Assembly (NCBI GenBank): GCA_034142505.1
Contig: JAWZDV010000106.1
Span: forward strand, 1-64,000
Source of the DNA: Hungatella_A sp034142505
GTDB lineage: Bacteria > Bacillota > Clostridia > Lachnospirales > Lachnospiraceae
Length of the DNA: 64,000 nucleotides
Direction of reading: 5' to 3'
Shown: positions 16,698-23,947 of the stretch, piece by piece
How the letters are laid out: every line of letters starts with the position of its first letter
Position numbering within the stretch: the first letter of the stretch is position 1
Translations under genes and position numbers: made by a program
The notes under the pieces: model-generated
Seen by the model: the letters and a program-made list of their open reading frames with translations, nothing else
Database searches by the model: none
Told to the model about the DNA's origin: nothing

Positions 16698-17993
16698 TCA
16701 AATTAAAAATGCAGCATATAAGGGAATTGACTTTATCTGGTTCTCTAAGCCAAAATTCCTACCCGAAATTCGGATAGCATACTCACAGTCATACCGTTTC
16801 ATAAAGACTCCCAAGCTTTTTGCTTTCGTGTTCACATGGTATTTTACTTCCACGGGAATCACTTTTCCATCCCTTTGAATTACAAAATCCACTTCCGAAC
16901 GGCCATCAGCTTCCCAGTAATACAGTGGATAATTCCTGGTTCCAAGGACCTGCGCCACATAATTTTCAGTTAGAGCTCCTTTCAAGGTATCAGACATCTC
17001 ACCATTCAAAATATTTTGTGGCATTAAAGACATCATGGCTGTCAAGAGTCCTGTATCTGACACATAGAGTTTAAAGGCAGATAAATCCTGAAACATTGCC
17101 AGCGGAATCTCTCCCCGCTCCACTTTATTGCACTTCCATACGATCCCGGCCATCAACAGCCAATCAATGGATTCCCCAAACAAATTTGCTGTCGCCCCTC
17201 TTCGAATCAATTTATACTGAAATTTCTTATTTTCCTTTGACAGTTGAACCGGCAGAGATTGAAATGCACCTCTTATTTTGGCACTTTCGTTGTTATCCGC
17301 ATATTTAGACATATCTGCCAGATAGGAATTCAGAATCATATTCTGAATCTCCGGTATATTATTTAAGGTTCCTTGATTTGTATACTCTCTGACAGACGCC
17401 GGCATTCCGCCGATATAAAGATAAAGACGGTACCATTCAAGAAGTTCTTTATGCGTTTCCTCGGGAATCGGTGCAAATGTCTTTCCATGCTCGTTGATCA
17501 GCATCACATAATGTTCTTTTCCAATCGCTTCTAGAAATTCGTCGAACCCCAAAGGATACAGCGTTTTCATAATTACTTTTCCAACAGGAAATGAATATTT
17601 TTCCCGGTTTATCGCTACTCCAAGAAGACTTCCAGCGGCCGCGACATGGTACTCAGGTGCTTCTTCCGCAAAATATTTTAAGCAGGTAAGCGCCCTTTCA
17701 CATGCCTGAATCTCATCAAAGATCAGTAATGTATCCCCCGGTATCACTTCTACTCCAAAAAAGCGCTCAAGGTAGGTGATAATCCGCTCCGGCGATAAAT
17801 CTCCTGAAAACATTTCGGCCACAATCGGCATTCGTTCGAAGTTTACATAAATACTGTTCTTGTAATATTCTTCCGCAAAATTCTGGAGAAGATAAGTTTT
17901 TCCAACCTGCCTTGCACCGTATAAGACCAATGGCATCCGGTCCTTTTCCATGTTCTTCCACTGCACTAATTCATAAATTAGTCTTCGCCTCAT
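16698..17993 (-). CDS. AAA ATPase with C-terminal DUF4143 domain
   Basis: An AAA_14/DUF4143 protein of 431 residues. The ATPase part carries Walker A GARQVGKT (about 26-33), Walker B LLIFDEIQ (about 88-95) and a sensor-like AAAGSLLG. The C-terminal half (about 200-400) is DUF4143 with the nuclease-like motif YYWEADGRSEVDFVIQRDGKVIPVEVK. Such proteins are common and mobile in anaerobes; their role is unclear and has been linked by inference to ATP-dependent DNA processing or defence. It is a single-gene unit with its own promoter, an inverted repeat upstream and a strong terminator. AGGAGGTGAG precedes ATG 17993. Confidence 0.88.
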   Translation of the reverse strand: MRRRLIYELVQWKNMEKDRMPLVLYGARQVGKTYLLQNFAEEYYKNSIYVNFERMPIVAEMFSGDLSPERIITYLERFFGVEVIPGDTLLIFDEIQACERALTCLKYFAEEAPEYHVAAAGSLLGVAINREKYSFPVGKVIMKTLYPLGFDEFLEAIGKEHYVMLINEHGKTFAPIPEETHKELLEWYRLYLYIGGMPASVREYTNQGTLNNIPEIQNMILNSYLADMSKYADNNESAKIRGAFQSLPVQLSKENKKFQYKLIRRGATANLFGESIDWLLMAGIVWKCNKVERGEIPLAMFQDLSAFKLYVSDTGLLTAMMSLMPQNILNGEMSDTLKGALTENYVAQVLGTRNYPLYYWEADGRSEVDFVIQRDGKVIPVEVKYHVNTKAKSLGVFMKRYDCEYAIRISGRNFGLENQIKSIPLYAAFLI

Positions 17994-18014
17994 ATTTTCT
18001 CACCTCCTACTCTA

Positions 18015-18042
18015 ATTATAACCTATTTTTTCGCTTAGTCAA
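18015..18042 (-). promoter_or_regulatory. promoter of the DUF4143 ATPase gene
   Basis: On the minus strand, TTGACT (18037-18042), a 16-bp spacer and TATAAT (18015-18020), about 22 bp before the start codon. The inverted repeat 18047-18099 abuts the -35 box. Confidence 0.75.
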
Positions 18043-18046
18043 CAAA

Positions 18047-18121
18047 AAGTCACTTATAAATGATTTTTTCATACCTAATAAATCATTTGTAAGTGACTTA
18101 TATGTCATATATAAATCACTT
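18047..18121. repeat. three-arm inverted repeat upstream of the ATPase promoter
   Basis: A 20-base arm (18047-18066) is the reverse complement of 18080-18099 with one G-T difference, loop 13 bases. A third partial arm (about 18109-18121) repeats the motif in inverted orientation to the second. The core of each arm is AAGTcAcTTAtAaATGA. The position against the -35 box suggests an operator or a cis site recognised by the encoded protein. Confidence 0.65.
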
Positions 18122-18277
18122 TCAGCAGCTTGCTGTAACTTCCTGTCCTTCATAATACAACTTTTTCGTGACCGGATCTTTTGAGAACTTGGCGAACCCC
18201 TCCGATATGGCTTTCTGCGCCTCAGTCACCGCATCCTTCTCCAGGCTCTGTGATCCGGTTTCCCTTTTGGATTCCTT
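18122..18277 (-). pseudogene. open in-frame tail after the metallo-hydrolase stop
   Basis: After the TAG stop of the metallo-beta-lactamase-fold gene the same frame stays open for about 51 codons to a TGA at 18122-18124. The translation is protein-like (it includes EAQKAISEGFAKFSKDP and TKKLYYEGQ). There is no ATG; a GTG preceded by GGAG could begin a 35-residue peptide. It may be a remnant of another gene, a small ORF, or a readthrough extension. Homology is not recognised. Confidence 0.35.
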
Positions 18278-19141
18278 CTACAAAATTACGTCCGTTCCTT
18301 CCGCTTCTTCTCTCAGCATCGTCCAGAACCGGTCCATCACCCGGTCCAGGTAAGATTTCCATTCGCCAGAATCAATAAAGGGATTCGCGGCCTCCGGGTG
18401 CTCCAGCCGGTACTGTTGTTTCTCTAAGGTGTTGTTCTGGCCGGTGTGGTTCCCCAGCGTGATGTCTACCGGTTCCTCATATACCCTGGCGATCCCTGTT
18501 ACAAAAGCATCCCGGCAGTGTTCGTTGTGGTACTGTTCGATAAATGGGCGGCACATGGTGTTCATGCCGGCTCCGCCATGCATACCGGCAATCAGGGGGA
18601 CTCCGTTTTCTTCAACGGTAACAAAAAATGAGATAACGCCGTCGGAATGGCCTGGTGTTGAGACGATGCGGATGGAGGTGTTGCCAAGTGTAATGATGTC
18701 TCCGTCCCTCATGATTTCATCCGGTTCAAACACATCCGGAATTGCATATTTGCAGAATGAGGTAAGCGCCAGTTCCGGGCGCTCCTGAAACATCCGCGCA
18801 TCGCCCTCGCCCAGATATGTCTTCGCCCCGGACAGTTCTTTCAAAAGTGCCGTAGCTCCAAAGTGATCAAAATGTCCGTGTGTGTGGAGAATCATGCGGA
18901 TATCCTGCGGCCGGAACCCCAGTTCCCAGATGGACTGGACCAACAGCGCTTTCGTTGTGGGATAAGTGGTGTCAATCAGAATCAATCCGTCGCCCGTATC
19001 GATTAAATGAGCCCCCACACTGGTATTTCCCACAAAATAAAGATTTCCATAAATCCGAAACGGAGTCACATAATGTCTCTCCGGATAACGGTAGAACTCC
19101 TCTCTGGACTCCGCGTTAAATTCATATTTACTTCTTTTCAT
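18278..19141 (-). CDS. metallo-beta-lactamase-fold hydrolase
   Basis: A zinc-dependent hydrolase fold of 287 residues. The metal motif HTHGHFDHFG (about 86-95), the later ligand region STPGHSDGVISFF (about 162-174) and the terminal His in LGNHTGQNNTLEK (about 230) are all present. No signal peptide is seen, so it is cytoplasmic, unlike subclass B beta-lactamases that confer resistance. The substrate is unknown. It is monocistronic, with no clear operon partner. ATG at 19141 follows AGAGGAAAAT. The gene ends in TAG, with an open in-frame tail beyond it (18122-18277). Confidence 0.85.
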   Translation of the reverse strand: MKRSKYEFNAESREEFYRYPERHYVTPFRIYGNLYFVGNTSVGAHLIDTGDGLILIDTTYPTTKALLVQSIWELGFRPQDIRMILHTHGHFDHFGATALLKELSGAKTYLGEGDARMFQERPELALTSFCKYAIPDVFEPDEIMRDGDIITLGNTSIRIVSTPGHSDGVISFFVTVEENGVPLIAGMHGGAGMNTMCRPFIEQYHNEHCRDAFVTGIARVYEEPVDITLGNHTGQNNTLEKQQYRLEHPEAANPFIDSGEWKSYLDRVMDRFWTMLREEAEGTDVIL

Positions 19142-19423
19142 ATTTTCCTCTTTCTATCTCTTTACATGTGTTTGTCATGGACCGTTCTTATAAGATGATT
19201 ATAAGGCCGGCCTTCCCCGCTTTCAATTTCAATATTGCCTAATCTTATTCGACATTTTTTGACAGTTATTCCATTTGTTGAACCAGTGTAATGGATTTGT
19301 TTCAATTCCTTTCAATCCAACTCTTTTATGTAATGTTATTCTTAAATATTTGAAGATATCTTACAAGACTTCTGAATAAGGAAACGATAAAATGAAGAAA
19401 AGCATGAAAGGACAATATCGCAA
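19142..19423. other. divergent intergenic region, metallo-hydrolase and DUF2000
   Basis: A 282-bp AT-rich spacer. It must contain promoters for both flanking genes. A TTGACA occurs near 19279 on the plus strand but without a well-spaced -10, so no promoter is called. No RNA structure or repeat was recognised. Confidence 0.4.
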
Positions 19424-19846
19424 ATGGATTTACAGAATGAAAAATGTGTTATGGTAATTGATGAGAACCTGCCTCTTGGAATGATCGCCAATACGGCCGC
19501 CATCATGGGATTTACGCTGGGAAAAAAAGTACCGGATGTGGTGGGTGCAGATGTGTGTGATAAGACGGGAAAGGAGCATTTGGGAATCGTGGCGATTCCG
19601 GTGCCCATCCTGAAAGGAAATGCGGAGATTATAAAATCACTCCGGCAGAAATTGTATGAACCGGAATTTTCGGATTTGACGGTTGTGGATTTTTCTGACG
19701 TGGCGCAGGGATGTAATGTGTATGAGGAATTTATTGAAAAAATGAATTCTGTTCCTGAGACAGAATTGAATTATTTTGGAATTGCGATCTGCGGGGCAAA
19801 AAAGAAAGTGAATAAGCTGACAGGGAGCATGCCTTTGCTTCGATAA
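19424..19846 (+). CDS. DUF2000 family protein
   Basis: A small protein of 140 residues matching the DUF2000 family, which has a peptidyl-tRNA-hydrolase-2-like fold. The typical opening KCVMVIDENLPLGMIANTAAIMGFTLGKK is followed by DKTGKEHLGIVAIPVPIL and the terminal NKLTGSMPLL. Function is not established. It is convergent with the sigma-54-type regulator and ends in a strong terminator. ATG at 19424 follows AAAGGAC at slightly long spacing. Confidence 0.8.
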   Translation: MDLQNEKCVMVIDENLPLGMIANTAAIMGFTLGKKVPDVVGADVCDKTGKEHLGIVAIPVPILKGNAEIIKSLRQKLYEPEFSDLTVVDFSDVAQGCNVYEEFIEKMNSVPETELNYFGIAICGAKKKVNKLTGSMPLLR

Positions 19847-19852
19847 GAGCCT

Positions 19853-19897
19853 GGACATGGGAAGCACGGTCTCGTATCTTCCCATGTCCGGACTTTT
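19853..19897 (+). terminator. terminator after the DUF2000 gene
   Basis: GGACATGGGAAG (19853-19864) pairs perfectly with CTTCCCATGTCC (19878-19889), followed by GGACTTTTTAT. It may also help end the convergent regulator gene, though the opposite side lacks a T run. Confidence 0.85.
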
Positions 19898-19905
19898 TAT
19901 GAAGC

Positions 19906-21810
19906 TTACCTGTGATACTCCATCCCGTATTTTTTCATCTTTCGCCATAACGTAGCCTTACTGATGCCAAGCGCTTCCGCGGTCTTCTGGCGGCTGCCGT
20001 CATAGCGCCGCAGAGCCTCGTAGAGTTCCCGTTCTCCATCACTCATGTAAGAATCCGGTACCGGTTCTTCCTTCCTTGTTTCTTCCTGGAACTGCCCCTC
20101 TTCTTTGTCCGGCGCTGCCGGGTACAATTCTCCTAAGAGACGGTGGATTCCCACCTCGTCGATACTTCTCCGGTCCGCAGTCAGAATCAGACGCTCGCAG
20201 AAATTCTCAATCTGAAACAGATTTCCCTCCCATGGATATTCCAGCGCCGCCTTCCAGGCTCCCTGCGTCAGAACATGATAGCGGGAATAGCGCTCACAAC
20301 TTTCCTTTAAGCAGTCTTCCAGCTTCTGTCTCAAATCCTCAGTTCTCTCCCGTAGCGGCGGAATCACAAGTGTCAGACCGGATAACAGATAATAGAGGTC
20401 TCTGCGGAGCCGCCCTTTTGCCGCCAGCATCTCCAGCGGACGGCCGGAGGTCACCATCACCCGCACGTCCAGTTTTCTTACCTGAGACAGATCCGCGCCG
20501 TGGCAGACATGATATCGGATCAATTGATACAGCCGGTACTGGTTTGCACTGGTTAAACAGTCCACATCCTGAATCAGCAGAGAACCGCCATTCACCTGGA
20601 CTGCCGCCCCCCTCTCCCCGAAAATGCTGCTCTGCTGTGCCTCATCCGTCAACCCTTCACAGGGCACATCCAGAAATGGGCCGCCGCTGTGGAGACTGCT
20701 GTTGTGAATACACTGGGCCATCATCAGCTTTTCAGTCCCCGGCTCTCCCATGATCACCACAGGCTTCTCCGACAAGGCATAGAGTTTTGCCAGCCGGATA
20801 CATTCCTGCATGGCTTTGGATGCCTGGAGAATATCCCCGAACTGGGCCAGGGGAATCATTCCGCCAGCCCGCGTCTTTCTCTTCCCGTCACCGGCAGCGG
20901 CCTGTCGTTTCTTCATCTTGTGGCAGGTCAGTATCCCCCCATCCACCCGGTTTTCCACCAGCACCGGAGCCAGCACGGCAAATACCGGCGTGTGGCGCAC
21001 CTGCATAAACAAGGAGAACTCCCGCCCCTCCGCAAATACCTGGCGCATGGCTTCTCCGTCTATATCCGGAAATAGTGACTGGATGCTTTGCCCATCCGTC
21101 CCATGCTCTAAACCGCCCAGCATTTCCTCCATCAACGGGTTAACCATAGTAACCACGCCTGACGCGTCCATCCTCACCACACCGCTGTACGAATAATCCA
21201 GCAAGGTCTCCATCTGTGCTGCATTCTTCTTTTCCACATTCATGGCATAATTCACCCGTTCTGCCATGGAAAATGCATGTTTCAGCGAATCTTCCGTGAT
21301 GGATAAAAACAGAGATGGGATTCCTGCCTCCGTGGCGGCTTTCACGGCAGTATCCCCACCGATAATCAGATCCGCATGTTCCTCCACAGCCCTCCCGGCT
21401 GCATCCGGAAGTTCTCCGCCATTCTGTGCATAGTACAGCCGCAGTTCAATCTCATAAAGTTCCTCAAAGTATGACATGTCGCAGAACATATTTTTGAATC
21501 CTACCACAGCGATAACGGGCCTGGGCTTCTTCACAATCTGCTTTGCCTTCATAATCAGGAGCGCCATCTCCTGGGCCGTCATCACAATCTCCACCACGGG
21601 AATATCGGTATACTGTTTGATCAAAGACGCCTGAAGCCCTCTGGCAATAATGATTGTCGCGCCACCTGCAATAGAATTCCTCGCTTCCATCACGGAATCT
21701 TTCGTCTCAATCACCCGCATCTCTTCAATGGCATACTTTTTCTCCTGCAGGATATTGTGCGCCTGGTAAAGCATCTCCTCCCGCGAAACCAACAATGCAA
21801 TCTTCCCCAT
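19906..21810 (-). CDS. PrpR-type regulator with degenerate sigma-54 AAA domain
   Basis: A 634-residue regulator: PrpR_N sensory domain (about 1-190), PAS-like segment (about 200-300), AAA domain (about 320-540) and C-terminal Fis helix-turn-helix (SRQKTAEALGISKATLWRKMKKYG). The AAA domain is damaged: Walker A reads GEPGTEKL instead of GESGTGKE, Walker B reads LLIQDVD instead of LFLDEIG, and the segment that should hold the GAFTGA loop is missing (IFGERGAAVQVNGG). The second Arg of the DLYYRL motif is Leu. It is therefore unlikely to drive sigma-54 polymerase and may act as a TyrR-like regulator of sigma-70 promoters (inference). ATG 21810 follows GGAG better than ATG 21822. Confidence 0.85.
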   Translation of the reverse strand: MGKIALLVSREEMLYQAHNILQEKKYAIEEMRVIETKDSVMEARNSIAGGATIIIARGLQASLIKQYTDIPVVEIVMTAQEMALLIMKAKQIVKKPRPVIAVVGFKNMFCDMSYFEELYEIELRLYYAQNGGELPDAAGRAVEEHADLIIGGDTAVKAATEAGIPSLFLSITEDSLKHAFSMAERVNYAMNVEKKNAAQMETLLDYSYSGVVRMDASGVVTMVNPLMEEMLGGLEHGTDGQSIQSLFPDIDGEAMRQVFAEGREFSLFMQVRHTPVFAVLAPVLVENRVDGGILTCHKMKKRQAAAGDGKRKTRAGGMIPLAQFGDILQASKAMQECIRLAKLYALSEKPVVIMGEPGTEKLMMAQCIHNSSLHSGGPFLDVPCEGLTDEAQQSSIFGERGAAVQVNGGSLLIQDVDCLTSANQYRLYQLIRYHVCHGADLSQVRKLDVRVMVTSGRPLEMLAAKGRLRRDLYYLLSGLTLVIPPLRERTEDLRQKLEDCLKESCERYSRYHVLTQGAWKAALEYPWEGNLFQIENFCERLILTADRRSIDEVGIHRLLGELYPAAPDKEEGQFQEETRKEEPVPDSYMSDGERELYEALRRYDGSRQKTAEALGISKATLWRKMKKYGMEYHR

Positions 21811-21873
21811 CCTATTCTCCATTTCGTTTCAGTATCTTTCAAAAATCATTCATAATTGATTTCAATATACCAC

Positions 21874-21930
21874 AAAAGCCTCTGAAAGAACATCCGTAAT
21901 ATCAATTACGGCATCATTTCTTTCAGAAGC
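21874..21930 (-). terminator. terminator after the GltD-like gene
   Basis: On the minus strand, GCTTCTGAAAGAA pairs with TTCTTTCAGAGGC around an inner CCGTAAT/ATTACGG stem, followed by TTTTG. It ends the oxidoreductase transcript before the regulator gene. Confidence 0.8.
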
Positions 21931-21936
21931 TTCCCC

Positions 21937-23169
21937 TTAATCCTCCTGACAACCCTGATGTTTCATATATTCGTCCATCGCTTCTGCAACTACTCTGGAA
22001 TAGGCCGTCGCCTCCACCACGGTTTTGGCTCCGAGAACCACATCTCCGGCAGCAAAAATACCCGGGTGGGTTGTCTCACCAAACTTGTTGGTCATCAGCA
22101 ATCCGCTTTCCGAAGCCTTCAGCCCCTCCGTGGTATTTACCAGCTTGCTCTTTGGCCCCTGACTGACAGATATAATGGTAGAGTCGGCATACACCTGCTC
22201 CGGTTCCTCCGACAGTCCGGTTCGGTTTCCATCCTCATCATAGAAAATGTCTTTAAATACGGGACCATCGTCTGTGATCTCTATAATCTGTTTCGCAAAT
22301 TCCAATTTAGCGCCGTCCAGTTTGGCATAGGAGGTCTCGTGTACGCTGGCATTGCTGGTAAGGCCTCTCGCGTAAAGCGTCACATCTCTGGCCCCTTTTC
22401 TGAGGGCAGTTCTGGCTACATCCATGGCCGAATTTCCCATTCCGATGATCGCTACCCGTTCTCCCAGGTCATAGGCGTCCGGGTTTGCCAGATAGTCAAT
22501 GGCAAAGTGTACATTTCCCAGGGACTCGCCCTTCACCCCCAGGGTCTTCGGTTTCCACACACCAGTTCCGATGAAAATGCTCTCATAGCCATCCCGAAGC
22601 AGGTCCTTAATCTCCAGCGCCGTGCCAATGGCCGTATTCGGGCGGATCTTGATCCCGATCTCCAGCAGTTTCTTTTTATAGCGGTCCAGAATGGTCTTCG
22701 GCAGACGGAATTCAGGAATTCCATAGCGGAGTACGCCGCCGATTTGATCCTTGGCGTCAAAGATCGTCACGCTGTACCCTTTCTTGGTCAGCATGATCGC
22801 AATGGTGATTCCGGCCGGCCCGGCGCCGATTACGGCCACCTTTTTTCCATTTTTCGGCGCACACTCGATCTTCATTTTATCAAGACAGGTGTTGGATATG
22901 TAGTTCTCAATACTGCTGATATGAACCGGCTGCCCCTTTTTTCCCAGGACACAGTGTCCCTCGCACTGGTTCTCATGGTTGCATACCAGGGAACAGATGA
23001 CAGACATGGGATTGTTCTCAAACACCATCTCAGCCGCATCGTTTAACTGGCCGTTTTTAAACGCCTGTATCATCTTCGGTATAGGCGTGTGGATGGGACA
23101 GCCCTCCTGACACAGTGGTTTTTTACAATTTAAACAGCGGTTTGCTTCGTCAATTACATGTACTGCCAT
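21937..23169 (-). CDS. GltD-like NAD(P)-dependent FAD oxidoreductase
   Basis: A flavoprotein of 410 residues related to the small subunit of glutamate synthase and the N-terminal part of dihydropyrimidine dehydrogenase. It has an N-terminal Cys-rich Fe-S domain (CLNCKKPLCQEGCPIHTPI, then CSLVCNHENQCEGHC), FAD motif GAGPAGITIA (about 118) and NAD(P) motif GMGNSAMDVA (about 250). It likely passes electrons from NAD(P)H to a partner not encoded nearby; no gltB is adjacent, so glutamate synthesis is not assured. It is monocistronic. ATG at 23169 has an ideal AGGAGGAAATT; the 23196 start lies upstream of it. Confidence 0.88.
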   Translation of the reverse strand: MAVHVIDEANRCLNCKKPLCQEGCPIHTPIPKMIQAFKNGQLNDAAEMVFENNPMSVICSLVCNHENQCEGHCVLGKKGQPVHISSIENYISNTCLDKMKIECAPKNGKKVAVIGAGPAGITIAIMLTKKGYSVTIFDAKDQIGGVLRYGIPEFRLPKTILDRYKKKLLEIGIKIRPNTAIGTALEIKDLLRDGYESIFIGTGVWKPKTLGVKGESLGNVHFAIDYLANPDAYDLGERVAIIGMGNSAMDVARTALRKGARDVTLYARGLTSNASVHETSYAKLDGAKLEFAKQIIEITDDGPVFKDIFYDEDGNRTGLSEEPEQVYADSTIISVSQGPKSKLVNTTEGLKASESGLLMTNKFGETTHPGIFAAGDVVLGAKTVVEATAYSRVVAEAMDEYMKHQGCQED

Positions 23170-23211
23170 AATTTCCTCCTTATAATAAAACTGCATGATT
23201 GGTCTCTCTTT

Positions 23212-23239
23212 ATTTTACATATTCTGTTAAGCAAATCAA
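23212..23239 (-). promoter_or_regulatory. candidate promoter of the GltD-like gene
   Basis: On the minus strand, TTGATT (23234-23239), a 16-bp spacer and TAAAAT (23212-23217), about 43 bp before the start codon. Confidence 0.5.
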
Positions 23240-23303
23240 GAAATGTTAATTTATCATCAAGTATTTTTTGATTTTGTACAATTTCTACGTCACTTAACAC
23301 TAA

Positions 23304-23350
23304 AACATCCCCCTGCCTAATGAAATGGTTCCATTAAGCAGGGGGATGTT
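23304..23350 (-). terminator. terminator after the surface-protein operon
   Basis: AACATCCCCCTGC (from 23304) pairs with GCAGGGGGATGTT (to 23350) with further inner pairing. On the minus strand it is followed by TTTTAG. Confidence 0.85.
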
Positions 23351-23364
23351 ACAGCGATTCGATA

Positions 23365-23943
23365 TCATCGTTTGATTGATATTTTCATCGTCACATCGAT
23401 GGTATACTGTTCTTTTTCAAGCCGGCTGTTGGCAGAAGCAGCTTCTCCGTAAAGCTGGATCTTTTGACTGCTGGCCCTCTGCAGAGTTGTGATCGTCTTA
23501 TCCTGGCCTGTTCCCGGTGTTAATTTTGCTTCGGTAAGTCCCTTGATTTCATCCAGACTCTTTTCTCCTTCGGCGAGATACAGGTTTACATTGTTGAGGA
23601 AATTATTATCATCTTCCACGGAAATCACCTTCAAATCCATATTGCGGTTGGAGTTGTTTTTGATTTCCCCCACACCGGACTGAATCTTACTGATCAATCC
23701 GCTTTCTTTATCACACTCGATATTGAACACAATATCGGCTGGCATGACAACACTGATAATATCAACGTCCTTGACCTTTCCTGTCATGCTGAACTCATTG
23801 TACATACCATCGGCCGAACCGCTGGCCTCCACAGTTGGAATTGTTGACGGAGTTGTGCCAGGTGAGGAGGCCCAGGCAGTTCCACACGCGGCAATGCATA
23901 CAACTACTGTCACTGCGCTTTTTAACACTTTTTTGATCGCCAT
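23365..23943 (-). CDS. secreted protein, unknown family
   Basis: A protein of 192 residues with a clear signal peptide (KKVLKSAVTVVVCIAACGTAWASS, cleavage after about residue 26). The mature part is beta-rich and begins with a Thr/Pro/Ser linker; it includes ISVVMPADIVFNIECDKESGLI and KNNSNRNMDLKVISVEDD. I do not recognise a family with confidence; the pattern recalls surface domains of the WxL or camelysin kind. It is the second gene of a two-gene operon: its AGGAGG lies in the end of the 660-codon reading frame upstream and its ATG is four bases after that stop, implying coupled translation. A start at 23991 would run back into the upstream gene. Confidence 0.7.
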   Translation of the reverse strand: MAIKKVLKSAVTVVVCIAACGTAWASSPGTTPSTIPTVEASGSADGMYNEFSMTGKVKDVDIISVVMPADIVFNIECDKESGLISKIQSGVGEIKNNSNRNMDLKVISVEDDNNFLNNVNLYLAEGEKSLDEIKGLTEAKLTPGTGQDKTITTLQRASSQKIQLYGEAASANSRLEKEQYTIDVTMKISIKR

Positions 23944-23947
23944 AAGC

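Noticed and set aside
18278..18280. Pyrrolysine or programmed readthrough of the TAG in the metallo-hydrolase gene
   Set aside because: No pyl genes or readthrough signal in the window; the protein before the stop is already full length. The tail is kept only as an unexplained open frame.
18278..19141. Antibiotic-resistance metallo-beta-lactamase
   Set aside because: There is no signal peptide; the fold serves many cytoplasmic hydrolases and nothing points to beta-lactams.
21958..23046. Long plus-strand open frame of 362 codons
   Set aside because: It is antisense to the GltD-like gene, whose motifs and ribosome site are unambiguous; the antisense product has no family features.
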